This document shows, piece by piece, positions 1 to 9,570 of a stretch of 64,000 nt of DNA; position 1 is the stretch's first letter, and each line of letters opens with the position of its first letter. The position numbers and the translations under genes are program-made. The notes under the pieces were generated by a model. It was not told where the DNA came from. It saw only the letters and a list, made by a program, of their open reading frames with translations, and did not search any database. Origin of the DNA: Faucicola sp902506225 (GTDB taxonomy: Bacteria > Pseudomonadota > Gammaproteobacteria > Pseudomonadales > Moraxellaceae); contig LR733345.1 of assembly GCA_902506225.1 (NCBI GenBank), positions 2,356,001 to 2,420,000 on the forward strand, given 5' to 3'.

Positions 1-610
1 CATCATGGGTCACCAAAATCACCGTAAATCGATGTTCTTGCCATAATTTGACCAACAGTTGCTGCATATCAAGACGGGTTAATGCATCGAGCGCACCCAA
101 TGGCTCATCAAGTAGCAACAGCTGCGGACGATGAATAATCGCTCTAGCCAAAGCCACTCGCTGCTTTTGCCCCCCTGACAATGCCGATGGCCAATCATCA
201 GCCCGCTCTGCCAAGCCGACTTCCGCTAACGCCTTCAACGCTTGCGCTTTCCAGTCTGGCGTTTTTAGCCCAAGCCCCACATTTTCTAGTACCGTTTTCC
301 AAGGTAATAATCGGTCATCTTGGAACATCAGCCGCGTAGATTGTCGCCATGCCTGAGGCGACATTGCTTGATTGGCAATTGACATGGCGGTCAACGCCCC
401 GCTACTCGCCGTTTCTAACTGCGCAAGTAAACGCAGCAGTGTTGATTTGCCACAGCCACTGTGCCCGACAATAGCGATAAAATCCCCACTTTGAATGTGC
501 AAATCTAGGTTTTTAATGACTTCTCGATTGTCAAATTTTTTGACCACATTGGTTAAGCTTAAAGCCAATCCTGCTGAGGTTTTTAATGGCGTTCTGGATG
601 GTGCTGACAT
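1..610 (-). CDS. ssuB: Sulfonate ABC transporter ATP-binding subunit (3' end outside window)
   Basis: ATPase that powers aliphatic sulfonate import at the inner membrane. My translation from the ATG at 610 shows, in order, the Walker A GHSGCGKST, the signature LSGGQKQR, the Walker B LLLLDEPLGALDA and the H-loop VTHD. The C-terminus lies beyond base 1, so the gene is partial only because of the window edge. Its ATG overlaps the stop of the permease gene by one base (TAATG), which indicates translational coupling within an ssuA-ssuC-ssuB operon. The Ssu rather than Tau assignment rests mainly on the partner binding protein. Confidence 0.9.
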   Translation of the reverse strand, partial: MSAPSRTPLKTSAGLALSLTNVVKKFDNREVIKNLDLHIQSGDFIAIVGHSGCGKSTLLRLLAQLETASSGALTAMSIANQAMSPQAWRQSTRLMFQDDRLLPWKTVLENVGLGLKTPDWKAQALKALAEVGLAERADDWPSALSGGQKQRVALARAIIHRPQLLLLDEPLGALDALTRLDMQQLLVKLWQEHRFTVILVTHD

Positions 611-1506
611 TAGTGTGCTCCTTGTTGGTAAGCGGGGTGCCATTTGAGCCAAACAAATTCAAGCTTTTTGGCAATAAGATCGGCTAAAAATCCTAGTAAC
701 GCATAAACCAAGATTGAAAACATAATGATATCAATCTGAAAAAACTCGCGAGCGTGCATGGCTAAATACCCAATGCCTGTGGTGGCCGAAATGGTTTCCG
801 CGACAATCAGCGTCAGCCACATAATGCCCAATGAAAAACGTACCCCCACCAAAATACTCGGCAATGCGCCAGGTAAAATCACTTCTTTAAACAATGCCCA
901 ACCTGTTAAATCATAACTTTTTGCCATCTCGACCAGATGTTTATCCACATTACGGACGCCATGATAGGTATTCAAATAAATCGGAAAAAATGTGCCAACT
1001 GCCACCAAAAAAACCTTTGCCGCTTCATCAATCCCAAACCACACGATGACCAGGGGAATTAATGCCAAATGTGGAATGTTTCTCAGCATTTGAAAGGTGG
1101 TATCCAATAACGTGCGAAATACAGGCAAAGTGCTGGTCAATAGCCCAAACCCTAACCCAAACAACCCGCCAATCAACAACCCCGCAAACGCTCGCAGCGC
1201 ACTAATGCCGAGATGCTGCCAAAGCTCACCACTTTTTATGAGTTCATAGCCCGCTTGAAGAACGGCATTGGGTGACGAAATATTTTTAAGGTAAGCTTCA
1301 GGTAGTAATTGAAAACTTGCTACCAGTTGCCAACCCGCCAACATAAGTAACGGCAACCACCAACCCCCCGTACGCCCAAATAGGGTTTTAACAACCTTGC
1401 GGGTTGACAATGTCTTGACTGACGTATTCACCCTTATCGGTTTCGTCGGTAGCGGCTTTGATACCGCTACCACTGAATTATCCGCAACAAAACTTGACGT
1501 TTTCAT
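610..1506 (-). CDS. ssuC: Sulfonate ABC transporter permease
   Basis: Inner-membrane permease (about 298 residues) of the BPD_transp_1 type, with several hydrophobic segments and the EAA loop region around ATGIGYLAMHAREFF near the C-terminus. A TTG at 1512 would add two residues. The ATG at 1506 is preferred because a GAGAGA ribosome-binding site precedes it at normal distance. It lies between ssuA upstream and ssuB downstream and overlaps ssuB by one base. Family membership is secure. Sulfonate rather than taurine specificity is inferred from SsuA. Confidence 0.88.
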   Translation of the reverse strand: MKTSSFVADNSVVAVSKPLPTKPIRVNTSVKTLSTRKVVKTLFGRTGGWWLPLLMLAGWQLVASFQLLPEAYLKNISSPNAVLQAGYELIKSGELWQHLGISALRAFAGLLIGGLFGLGFGLLTSTLPVFRTLLDTTFQMLRNIPHLALIPLVIVWFGIDEAAKVFLVAVGTFFPIYLNTYHGVRNVDKHLVEMAKSYDLTGWALFKEVILPGALPSILVGVRFSLGIMWLTLIVAETISATTGIGYLAMHAREFFQIDIIMFSILVYALLGFLADLIAKKLEFVWLKWHPAYQQGAH

Positions 1507-1650
1507 AAACAATCTCTCAATGCAAATTTATCAATGCAACTTTATTAAGGTAACTGTTAAAAGCTTAACTGTCGGCTGTATCGCTTCAAAGTAGTAAGCG
1601 CAAGCTAGCGTCAAAAAGGTGATACCAACCCTTTTTTGCTAGCCATGTTT

Positions 1651-2667
1651 TTACTTGGGTGGATACCAGACAATATCTTTTACTTGTATTTGTTTTGGCA
1701 GCAATTTATTTTTATAAAAAGTATCCGCTTCTTGCTGCTGCGCCTGAATGATGTCATCGGTGATATAGTTGACACCGTAATTTCTTGATTTCACCGAGGC
1801 TAACGCCACGTCAGGTTTTAGATTGGTGACTTTTTGAATCATTTTGCTAAAAGTTACCGGGTCAGCGGTAATTGCTTTATCCGCTTCATCAATGGCTTTG
1901 ACAATGTCTTTAATCACATCGGGATGTTTTTGAGCAAAATCCGTTGATGCCAAATAAAACGATGTATTATTGGGCTTAAGACCTGTGGCATCGGTCAAAA
2001 CTCGCGCTTTTAGCTCAATTTTGGCACTCGACAGATAAGGCTCCCAAACGGTCCAAGCATCCAGTTTCCCCGATTCAAAGGCAGCACGGGCATCAGATGG
2101 CTGTAAATACTTGACATCTATGTCAGCAAAATTCAGTTTGTCACGTTCCAATGCTTTTAGTAACGTATAGTTGGCACTAGAGCCTTTAGTCACCGCCACA
2201 GATTTACCTTTTAATTCAGCCACTGACTTTAAGGTTGAACTCGCGGGGACAATGACGGCTTCAGACTGTGGTGAAGGATTTTCATAGGCAACATACACTA
2301 GATTACTACCCGCAGCTTGGGCAAAAATGGGTGGGGTGTCCCCTGTGGTGCCAAAGTCAATATTGTTGGTATTTAGCGCTTCTAGCATCGGCGGTCCCGA
2401 TTGAAACTGCACCCAATTGACTTTGATGCCCGATTTTTCGAGCGACTTTTCAAGCAGCTTACTTTCCCGTAAATACACCAACGCCCCTGAACTTTGTAAT
2501 CCGATACGCACTTCTTCAAGTGGTTTTGAATCACCGCTCTTAGCGTCATTGGTCTGTGCTTCATTGGTGGTTGCCGCATTGGCAGATTTGGTGGTATTTT
2601 GCTGGCAACCTGCTAATAGCAAGCTAATACTAAACCCCGAAATAAGTACAGCAGAAACTTTTTTCAT
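1651..2667 (-). CDS. ssuA: Aliphatic sulfonate-binding lipoprotein
   Basis: Substrate-binding component (338 residues). It starts with a lipoprotein signal peptide ending in the lipobox LLAGC near residue 20, followed by a Ser/Thr/Asn-rich linker. The mature part carries the NMT1/SsuA-type segments SGPPMLEALNTNNIDFG and TGDTPPIFAQAAGSN. It is the first gene of the minus-strand operon and is followed after about 145 bp by ssuC. No monooxygenase (ssuD) or reductase (ssuE) is visible here. They may lie beyond the window on the ssuB side. Confidence 0.9.
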   Translation of the reverse strand: MKKVSAVLISGFSISLLLAGCQQNTTKSANAATTNEAQTNDAKSGDSKPLEEVRIGLQSSGALVYLRESKLLEKSLEKSGIKVNWVQFQSGPPMLEALNTNNIDFGTTGDTPPIFAQAAGSNLVYVAYENPSPQSEAVIVPASSTLKSVAELKGKSVAVTKGSSANYTLLKALERDKLNFADIDVKYLQPSDARAAFESGKLDAWTVWEPYLSSAKIELKARVLTDATGLKPNNTSFYLASTDFAQKHPDVIKDIVKAIDEADKAITADPVTFSKMIQKVTNLKPDVALASVKSRNYGVNYITDDIIQAQQQEADTFYKNKLLPKQIQVKDIVWYPPK

Positions 2668-3323
2668 TACAATACCTTATGCAATATTTAGGACAATTTG
2701 TCCTTATCCTCAAAATTTTTCATTTTTTTCGATATGAAATGCTATAAAGCCCTATCAAGTATCATCGAATGGTGACATTATTCCACAGAATAATAACAAA
2801 GCTTAATAATTATAATTGATAAGAATATAGAGGATTCTGCTAACCGCTCTACAATGCGGATACTTTAGCTTGCGGATATATAAAGGCGGTGTGGATAAAT
2901 TAACTGCTGTTATCCATAGAAAAAAAGGCGCATCTTTAATCAAGCAGACCCAATAAAGCAACTTGCTGACCAGTACAGCAGACTTATGTACTTATTAGCT
3001 TAATCACTTAGCTTAATCACTTAGCTTAGTCACCTAAATGCAATCTAGTTAAGCAGTTCTGAGCGGTAATTAAAAAGGTTGGTTTAATGTGCAGCAAATT
3101 TGGCACGCTTAAAGATTGGATTGAAGGTTATATTGACGATGGGATTGAAGGGTGTTTGGTATTACTCAGTTTCAGCTCATAGCCACTTGCAGTTTGTAAG
3201 GTTGGCTTTCACTGGGTTATGATTGAAAAGATTGTGAAAAAATTTTTACAAGGGCAAGGCTGCATAACAATACCAGCCTTGCCGTTGTGAGTCATTCAGT
3301 TAAATTCAGTCAGTCGGTTACAT
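2668..3323. other. Intergenic region, no convincing gene
   Basis: 656 bp between ssuA and the next gene. It is AT-rich and should hold the ssuA promoter on the right of the ssuA ATG. A 31-codon plus-strand reading frame starting at 3087 has no recognisable relative and is not called. The only clear structure is the 13-bp tandem repeat listed separately. Confidence 0.6.
2995..3033. repeat. 13-bp tandem repeat, three units
   Basis: TTAGCTTAATCAC occurs twice in perfect tandem, followed by a third unit with one change (TTAGCTTAGTCAC). It is a short non-coding tandem array and a possible slippage site. No function is suggested by its position. Confidence 0.85.
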
Positions 3324-3989
3324 TCAAATAGAAGCCGCTGTAAAGTGCTGATGCAGATGGGCTTTATTTTCTAAATCATCGGCAATCGCAATCGCTAAAT
3401 CCGCCACGCTGATACCTGCAGGTATATCGCCGTTCATCAACAGGTGGTTGTCACCTAAACGATACTCTCCTGTACGCTCTTCACTATAACCAGCGGTTAC
3501 ACCAAGCATGGCAGGCGGAGAAATAAACGCCCAATTCACATCACGACGGTCTGTTAACGCTTTGATTAAATGGCGCGCTGCATTGGCGCCGTCAAAGATT
3601 TCTTTAGGGAAATCTGGTGTATCAATCAACTGTTTATTGTCAGCGACATACAAACTACCAGCACCGCCGATAATCAGCAGATAAGGTACATTTGCCTGTT
3701 TACCACCTTCGATAATCGCCTGAGAACCTTGTGTAAATTCTTCACCAATATTGGGGTTAGTCCATCCGGGGTTATATGCACTCACAACGGCATCAAACCC
3801 TTGTAATTTTTGTGGAAAATCAGCACTCATCACGTCAGCTTGTACAGCGGTGACATTGTCTTGGGGTTCGACTTTATCAATATGGCGGGCAAACGCAGTA
3901 ACTTTATGTCCACGTTGTGCTAATTCTTTGACCACCGCTTTCCCAACATACCCTGTAGCTCCAATGACGGCAATTTTTTGTGAGTTCAT
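3324..3989 (-). CDS. NAD(P)-binding Rossmann oxidoreductase (NmrA/YwnB-like)
   Basis: Compact 221-residue Rossmann protein. The dinucleotide-binding motif GATGYVGKAVV lies at residues 10-20. The central stretch IIGGAGSLYVADNKQ is characteristic of the single-domain NAD(P)H-binding/NmrA-like group (YwnB, YhfK). Members act on small electrophiles or sense redox state, and the substrate cannot be read from sequence. It is divergent from a LysR gene across about 120 bp, a common arrangement in which the LysR protein controls its neighbour. Confidence 0.8.
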   Translation of the reverse strand: MNSQKIAVIGATGYVGKAVVKELAQRGHKVTAFARHIDKVEPQDNVTAVQADVMSADFPQKLQGFDAVVSAYNPGWTNPNIGEEFTQGSQAIIEGGKQANVPYLLIIGGAGSLYVADNKQLIDTPDFPKEIFDGANAARHLIKALTDRRDVNWAFISPPAMLGVTAGYSEERTGEYRLGDNHLLMNGDIPAGISVADLAIAIADDLENKAHLHQHFTAASI

Positions 3990-4108
3990 TTTTGTTCCTT
4001 TATTTGCTTGAGTTAAGATAAAGTTATTATAAAACGCTTATTCACAAACGATTAGTCTATAATAAGCTAAAATATTATTAGCTAAAAGGCAATAATAGAG
4101 AAGTTATC

Positions 4109-5008
4109 ATGAATCAATCTGACTTTGGGCAATTACTGATTTTTCATAGTATTGTTCAAGAAAAATCGATTACCAAGGCGGCTAAAAAGCTAGGTATCAC
4201 CGTACCATCGGTAAGCAAGGCGCTTAAGACATTGGAGCGTAATGTTGGTATTGCCTTATTCGTTCGCACAACACGTAAACTACAATTAACCGAAGCTGGC
4301 GAACAACTTTATAGCCAAACCCGAGAACCGATTTCTAGGTTACAAAACACTTGGCAACATATTGGCGATCAGTACCATCAACCAAGTGGTCTCGTACGAA
4401 TCACCTTATCACAGCTACATTTCGAGCTGATATTTAAACCTTTTTATGCAGAATTTTGTGCGCGTTATCCAAAGATAATTTTAGAGTTCTCTATTAATAA
4501 TGCGAGTGTAGATTTGATAGAAGCAGGGTTTGATTTGGGGGTAAGATTTGGTAATAACTTGACTGACAACGTGGTGGCTAAGCCCATTTATCCTGCGTTT
4601 CGGCAAGGGCTGTATATTTCTTTGGACTATGCAAGCAAATACGGCATACCAAAGACCTTAGATGATTTACAACATCATCGGATGATTGGCTTTCGTTTTA
4701 TGAGTAGTAATCGAATCGAGCCCTTATTTTTGCAGATAAATGGGGAAAATAAACTACAACCCATTGAGAACACGCTGATTTTTAATGATTCTGAACAAGT
4801 ATTAGATGCCACTTTGCAAGGAGTGGGCATAGGGCGAATCTTTGAACCTTTAGCAACTAATTCAGCGTTGATACCCGTGCTTGAAGAACATTGGATAACC
4901 TTTCCTGCCAATTATTTATACTATTTGCCGACACCTGTTAAAGCTAAAAAAATACAGCTTCTCATTGATTTTTTAATGGAGAAATTTGGCGGTTACGCCT
5001 CATCTTAA
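4109..5008 (+). CDS. LysR-family transcriptional regulator
   Basis: 299 residues with an N-terminal winged helix (residues 5-62; KSITKAAKKLGITVPSVSKA is the recognition region) and a LysR effector-binding domain. The sequence resembles the CrgA/DsdC-like single-effector group often paired with oxidoreductases. Its likely target is the divergent NAD(P)-binding oxidoreductase. The shared 119-bp spacer contains TTATTAGCTAA-type AT-rich dyads near 4070-4085. Confidence 0.85.
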   Translation: MNQSDFGQLLIFHSIVQEKSITKAAKKLGITVPSVSKALKTLERNVGIALFVRTTRKLQLTEAGEQLYSQTREPISRLQNTWQHIGDQYHQPSGLVRITLSQLHFELIFKPFYAEFCARYPKIILEFSINNASVDLIEAGFDLGVRFGNNLTDNVVAKPIYPAFRQGLYISLDYASKYGIPKTLDDLQHHRMIGFRFMSSNRIEPLFLQINGENKLQPIENTLIFNDSEQVLDATLQGVGIGRIFEPLATNSALIPVLEEHWITFPANYLYYLPTPVKAKKIQLLIDFLMEKFGGYASS

Positions 5009-5025
5009 ATTAACAATCTGTATTC

Positions 5026-5205
5026 ATGACTATGAAAGTTAAGTCGATAATAATCCTTGGTTCACCTTTCTCACCCAATTTAATTGCACTGTTAGCCTTG
5101 ATCAAAGAGCATCATCAAGGCATTCGCCCATACTGAAGTTACCTATTTTACATCAACAAAATAGGCACACGGCTAAAAGCACTGGGAGTTGCCCCAGAAT
5201 TTTGA
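5026..5205 (+). pseudogene. Possible gene remnant with one internal stop
   Basis: One frame reads from ATG 5026 (MTMKVKSIIILGSPFSPN...) through a single TGA at 5134 to ...GTRLKALGVAPEF and a stop at 5203. The in-frame continuity across the stop suggests a short decayed coding region. I cannot name the family, and chance is possible. Confidence 0.3.
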
Positions 5206-5216
5206 ATACTATCAAT

Positions 5217-6011
5217 TTAACTTTTGAGGCCTAATCTTTTTTCAATATCTTTGGCAATTACGATGATAGTTTCCTCTACTTCCATACGTTTTGTTTGGTA
5301 TTCATGCTTTAATAGACTGACCGCGATGCCTGCAATAGCAGTACCTGATTTGTCACGAATATAAGTTCCTATACAAAACATTCCTTCTCTTAATTGACCA
5401 TCATCAAGCGACACCCTTGTCTGTTTCACTGAATTAAGTTCTTCGAATAGACGGTCATAATTTTGCACGCTAAAGGGTGTAAGTGCAGGTGGCAAACTAT
5501 CTCCATACATCATTTTTATATCATCACTGAGCCAGGTAGATAGCATGGCTTTTCCAGTAGCAGAAAATACTGCAGGTACACGTACCCCTGCACGGAAATT
5601 AAAACATAATGGTAGTTGAGGGGTTCGACAGTCTAAGAACACCACTTCACCTGTCTGGCTATCTAGGGTGGATAAGGTAATGGTATAGTCCAGTAAATTA
5701 TTGTATTGATTAATAATTTCTTGAAATATCTTAATAACACCTTGCTGTTCTTCAAATTTACCTGCCCAATACATTACATAAGAACCAATATAAAATCGAT
5801 TTTCCGCATCTTTAAATAACACACCCTTTTGGCATAGGCTATGTAGAATATTGTAAACACTACTACGAGGTAAATTCAGTTTTTTCGCAATATCAGCTGC
5901 TGTCAGAGCATGTGTTGATGCTGTCACGCAATCTAAAATTTCAAATGCTCTGTCTAGAGCAGGCACTAAAGAAGTTTTTTGAGTATTGCCAATGGTCATA
6001 ACAGATTCCAT
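5217..6011 (-). CDS. IclR-family regulator, divergent from gabD-like gene
   Basis: 264 residues. The N-terminal IclR winged helix spans about residues 14-75 (ALTAADIAKKLNLPRSSVYN). The C-terminal effector domain holds the family hallmark FSATGKAML near residue 150. A second Met five residues in (5999) is an alternative start. It is transcribed away from the succinate-semialdehyde dehydrogenase gene. In Agrobacterium the blcABC lactone operon is controlled by the IclR protein BlcR/AttJ, and the same regulator family beside the same dehydrogenase suggests an equivalent role. A 14-bp perfect palindrome in the spacer is the best operator candidate. Confidence 0.87.
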   Translation of the reverse strand: MESVMTIGNTQKTSLVPALDRAFEILDCVTASTHALTAADIAKKLNLPRSSVYNILHSLCQKGVLFKDAENRFYIGSYVMYWAGKFEEQQGVIKIFQEIINQYNNLLDYTITLSTLDSQTGEVVFLDCRTPQLPLCFNFRAGVRVPAVFSATGKAMLSTWLSDDIKMMYGDSLPPALTPFSVQNYDRLFEELNSVKQTRVSLDDGQLREGMFCIGTYIRDKSGTAIAGIAVSLLKHEYQTKRMEVEETIIVIAKDIEKRLGLKS

Positions 6012-6087
6012 AAAAAATTGTAAAAAATGCTTGAAAAAGATATTAGAGTGTTCCTATAATGAAATTGTTCAATATAAAAAACATATG

Positions 6088-6101
6088 TCCAATATATTGG
6101 A
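6088..6101. promoter_or_regulatory. Perfect palindrome in IclR/gabD spacer, likely operator
   Basis: TCCAATATATTGGA is a perfect 14-bp palindrome in the 183-bp spacer between the divergent IclR regulator and dehydrogenase genes. A related half-site (TTCAATAT) lies about 20 bp to its left. IclR proteins bind such dyads as dimers, so this is a plausible auto-regulatory and target operator. Confidence 0.55.
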
Positions 6102-6194
6102 ATTAATAGTTTTATCATACTACAGGATGTAGTGATATTTAAATTTAAAAAAATTTAGATTTATATATCATCTCAACTAAAAAGGAATTGCTTC

Positions 6195-7649
6195 ATGTTA
6201 GCGCTAAAAGACCCCTCATTACTCAAAACCCAATCGCTCATTGACAACCAATGGGTAGATGCAACGGATCGTACTACCATTGATGTCACCAATCCATTTG
6301 ACAACCAAGTGATTGCCACCATACCCAGCCTAGAAAAATCCCAAGTCATCGACGCCGTCGCCATCGCCCATAAAGCGCAAATAGACTGGGCACAAAAAAC
6401 CGCCAACGAGCGCGCAGCTATTTTAAACAACTGGGCGGATTTAATCGACCAAAATAAAGAAGATTTGGCGACCATCATGACCGCTGAGCAAGGCAAGCCA
6501 ATCACCGAATCGCGCGGTGAAATCGGCTATGCCAATAGCTTTATCCGCTGGTTTGCCGAAGAAGGCAAACGCATCTATGGCGACATCATCCCCACCACCA
6601 ACAAAGACCTACGCTACGTGGTGTTAAAACAACCGATTGGCGTGTGCGCAGCGATTACCCCGTGGAATTTTCCCGCCGCCATGATTACCCGCAAAGTTGC
6701 CCCTGCCTTAGCTGCTGGCTGTAGCATAATTGTCAAACCTGCCACCGAAACCCCATTGACCGCATTAGCACTGGGCGAACTTGCCATACGAGCAGGCTTA
6801 CCAGCGGGCGTATTACAAATCGTCACCGGCAAGTCATCCGTCATTGGTGAAGTGCTCACCCAAGATGAACGCATCCATAAACTATCCTTTACTGGTTCCA
6901 CCGAAGTTGGTCGCGTGCTGATGTCACAATGCGCGTCCACGGTCAAAAAACTCTCAATGGAGCTTGGTGGCAATGCCCCATTTATCGTATTTGATGATGC
7001 CGACTTAGAAAAAGCGGCAAGCGGTCTTATCGCTTCCAAATACCGTAATGCCGGACAAACCTGTGTGTGTGCCAATCGCGTCTATGTACAATCAAGTATC
7101 AAAGACAAATTTTTAGCCATCTTCAAACAAAAAGTCGAAGCCTTAAAAGTCGGTAACGGTATGACAGAGGGCGTAAATATCGGTCCGCTCATCAACCAAG
7201 ATGCACTGGACAAAGTCGAGCAGTTACTTGAAGATGCGGTCAATAAAGGCGCGACAATGGTAACTGGGGGTAAAAAACATGCAGCATCGGCGTTAAGTTT
7301 TGAGCCAACCGTTATCACCGGGATTACCGATGACATGGACATCGCCAGCCAAGAGATTTTTGGTCCTGTTGCGCCCGTGTTTATTTTTGATACTGATGAT
7401 GAAGTGATTGCTCATGCCAACAACACGATTTATGGACTAGCGGCGTATTTTTATACCCAAAGCGTTGCACGTTCGTGGAAAGTGTGTGAAGGACTCGAAT
7501 ATGGTATGGTTGCGCAAAACACCGGGCTGTTATCAACCGAAGTTGCACCATTTGGGGGTGTCAAACAATCAGGCTTTGGGCGTGAAGGCTCAAAGTATGG
7601 GATTGAAGACTATGTGACGACCAAGTATTGGTGTTTGGATATTAAATAA
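6195..7649 (+). CDS. gabD: Succinate-semialdehyde dehydrogenase (NAD(P)+)
   Basis: 484-residue aldehyde dehydrogenase that oxidises succinate semialdehyde to succinate. GabD-type relatives also accept glutarate semialdehyde. Visible features: nucleotide-binding FTGSTEVGR, the catalytic glutamate in MELGGNAPF, and the active-site segment GQTCVCANR with catalytic Cys290 and the second Cys292 that forms the redox switch in E. coli GabD. The length matches the family exactly. No 4-aminobutyrate aminotransferase is adjacent. The neighbours are an IclR regulator and, farther right, a lactonase and iron-type alcohol dehydrogenases, which points to hydroxybutyrate/lactone use rather than GABA. Confidence 0.92.
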   Translation: MLALKDPSLLKTQSLIDNQWVDATDRTTIDVTNPFDNQVIATIPSLEKSQVIDAVAIAHKAQIDWAQKTANERAAILNNWADLIDQNKEDLATIMTAEQGKPITESRGEIGYANSFIRWFAEEGKRIYGDIIPTTNKDLRYVVLKQPIGVCAAITPWNFPAAMITRKVAPALAAGCSIIVKPATETPLTALALGELAIRAGLPAGVLQIVTGKSSVIGEVLTQDERIHKLSFTGSTEVGRVLMSQCASTVKKLSMELGGNAPFIVFDDADLEKAASGLIASKYRNAGQTCVCANRVYVQSSIKDKFLAIFKQKVEALKVGNGMTEGVNIGPLINQDALDKVEQLLEDAVNKGATMVTGGKKHAASALSFEPTVITGITDDMDIASQEIFGPVAPVFIFDTDDEVIAHANNTIYGLAAYFYTQSVARSWKVCEGLEYGMVAQNTGLLSTEVAPFGGVKQSGFGREGSKYGIEDYVTTKYWCLDIK

Positions 7650-7716
7650 AGTTGTACTCGATACCAAAGTTAGCAACATGATATTTATAAGTTGTATCGA
7701 AACGTTTTAAGTTTTT

Positions 7717-7731
7717 CTATAGTAAATCCGA
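7717..7731. mobile_element. Isolated IS630-type terminal repeat
   Basis: CTATAGTAAATCC matches the terminus of the IS630-family element at 54.7-56.9 kb (reverse complement GGATTTACTATAG at 56922-56934). It is probably the far end of the IS630 whose 3' coding fragment lies at 7863-8099. Confidence 0.5.
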
Positions 7732-7747
7732 CATTATAGTAAGCATT

Positions 7748-7808
7748 GTTCGCTCTGAGCTATCCTTTCGAGTATTATTCGTTATGGTTCGACAAGCTCA
7801 CCACGAAC
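7748..7808. repeat. REP-like imperfect inverted repeat
   Basis: Left arm GTTCGCTCTGAGC and right arm GCTCACCACGAAC are imperfect inverted repeats enclosing about 35 bp. The right half, GTTCGACAAGCTCACCACGAAC in two overlapping parts, resembles the REP-like palindromes dispersed in many proteobacterial genomes. It lies just downstream of gabD. Confidence 0.55.
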
Positions 7809-7862
7809 CTCCTTGTTAAATATAATTTAGTTTTCGCTAAGTAACCGAACAAAATTAAATAC

Positions 7863-8099
7863 CTATACTTTAAATGAAGAGAAGTTTAATGAAAGCGACG
7901 TACCAATATTAGCAAAAACTCGATTCACCGCATAGGACAAAGAATCGAAAGAAATATAATCACGAGGTCTTAACCAAGCCTGTTTAACCTCCTTCCATAA
8001 CCGCTCAATGATATTGAGATGCGGACTATAAGGGGGTAGATAACAAATAAACAACCCGCGTTCTNGAATTTTTGGCTGTGGTCTAAAAAGTATGCTCAC
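7863..8099 (-). pseudogene. IS630-family transposase, C-terminal fragment
   Basis: Encodes only the last part of an IS630 transposase: the DDE-domain signature LPPYSPHLNIIERLWK followed by about 45 residues. The N-terminal two thirds are missing, and the frame runs into IS1-like sequence at about 8080. It contains the window's single ambiguous base (n at 8065). Confidence 0.85.
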
Positions 8100-8470
8100 T
8101 AGACCCAGCCATAATTGACGTAGTAAAACAGTAAATTAAAGGTTTTTAAATGATTAGTGAGCTTTTTGGAGAAACAACAGGTCTTTCTAAAAGCTCGCCT
8201 AAGCCCATGTCTGAAACGATTGTTATTACCTTCGATATCAACGGTATAGCATTTTCCTACCTTTTTGAAATCAAAGTCGAATGCCGTTAAAAAGCTGTCC
8301 CAGTTATCGCAGCACACATAGCCAAAGTCAACGCCTAGCTTATTAAGCTTTGCTCGCAGTTGCTTAGCTGTTTGTAAGTTGCGCTTACCCCAAACAAAGG
8401 CGACGATTTTATTTGTATGTGGGTCGTAGGCATACACAAGCCAAACCTTGTTTTTCTTGTGGCCGGTGTT
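8099..8470 (-). pseudogene. IS1-family transposase, C-terminal fragment
   Basis: The product resembles the C-terminal half of IS1-family transposases (VWLVYAYDPHTNKIVAFVWG; CCDNWDSF; YTVDIEGNNNRFRHGLRRA; FSKKLTNH). The N-terminal zinc-finger half is absent because the IS3 element at 8471-10143 interrupts the gene. A related fragment on the other strand lies at 17087-17308. Confidence 0.85.
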
Positions 8471-8499
8471 TGTCAAGATAGTTGTCACCTTTTTCGAAA

Positions 8500-9570
8500 C
8501 TAAGCCACCAAAATCTCACTCGCCTCTACGCGCTTAGACGGACGCACGGGATTTAACGCAGTCGGTGGCACAGGTGAACAATTTCTCACATTTCTACCAT
8601 TCCAGCGAACAGGATTAGCCTGTTTAGCTTTGAGTAGCACCCGCTCACGACGGGCTAAGACCTGTGCATCCTTAAGCGTATGACGCTCATTGGGGGTCAC
8701 AAAGTTGAGCCCACTATGTTTATGCTCGTTATTATACCAACTAACAAAATCATTCACCCACACACGAGCCGTCTCAAGGCTGTCAAAGCCGTACTCAGGG
8801 AAACTTGGCGCGTATTTGACTGACCGAAACACCGACTCGGCAAACGGATTATCATTACTCACCCGAGGGCGACTATAAGAGGTCAATACCCCAAGCTCAT
8901 ACGCCTTCATTCGCAAAGTCTGCGACTTCATAACCGCCCCATTATCCGAATGCAGTACCACCCCTGCACCAATGGCATTTTCGTTTAACAGCGTGCGTTC
9001 TAAGAGTTTAGCTGCCAAATCCCCTGGCTCTTTATCATACGCCTCGTATCCCACAATCTTACGGCTGTAGATATCCTCAATCAGGTATAGATAATAAAAC
9101 TGTCCACGCACCGTGCTTGGCAAATAGGTAATATCCCAACAAAACACTTGGCAAGGCTTGGTGACGATAAAGGTTTCGGGCGGTTTGCGAGGTTTTTTTG
9201 CTTTGGCTCGTCCTCGGTGAGAGAGTTGGTTATGTTGCTTTAGGACACGGTAAAAACTGGATTCTGAGGCATGGTAAATACCTTCATCGAGTAGGGTGAG
9301 TACGATTTGACTCGGTGGCAAACTGGCAAAGCGTGGTTCGTTGCAGGCATCAAGAATGGCTTGGCGTTCGCTATCGCTAAGTTTGTTGTAAGGTGCAGGG
9401 CCAATAGCAGTGGGTCGTTTATCGCCTTGGTTTAAGTTATCGGCTTTCCAGCGTCGGTAGGTGCGACGGCTGATACCAATTTCGGTGCAGGCGATGCTAA
9501 GCCTAGCTCCTTTGTCGGTGGCTTCGTCAATTAGGCGGATGAGTTGTTGCCGCTCTGACAGTGAGGTCAT
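8500..9570 (-). CDS. IS3-family transposase OrfB (integrase domain)
   Basis: About 356 residues from the ATG at 9570, which overlaps the orfA stop (ATGA). The N-terminal HTH segment (ISRRTYRRWKAD) is followed by the DDE integrase core: CWDITYLPSTVRG (first D), LHSDNGAVMKS (second D), and the glutamate in NPFAESVFRSVKY. The C-terminus is complete. It is intact and probably functional as an OrfAB product or by coupled translation. Confidence 0.9.
   Translation of the reverse strand: MTSLSERQQLIRLIDEATDKGARLSIACTEIGISRRTYRRWKADNLNQGDKRPTAIGPAPYNKLSDSERQAILDACNEPRFASLPPSQIVLTLLDEGIYHASESSFYRVLKQHNQLSHRGRAKAKKPRKPPETFIVTKPCQVFCWDITYLPSTVRGQFYYLYLIEDIYSRKIVGYEAYDKEPGDLAAKLLERTLLNENAIGAGVVLHSDNGAVMKSQTLRMKAYELGVLTSYSRPRVSNDNPFAESVFRSVKYAPSFPEYGFDSLETARVWVNDFVSWYNNEHKHSGLNFVTPNERHTLKDAQVLARRERVLLKAKQANPVRWNGRNVRNCSPVPPTALNPVRPSKRVEASEILVA

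Noticed and set aside
8065..8065. Ambiguous base n as a biological signal.
   Set aside because: It is a sequencing uncertainty inside an already dead IS630 fragment and affects no intact gene.
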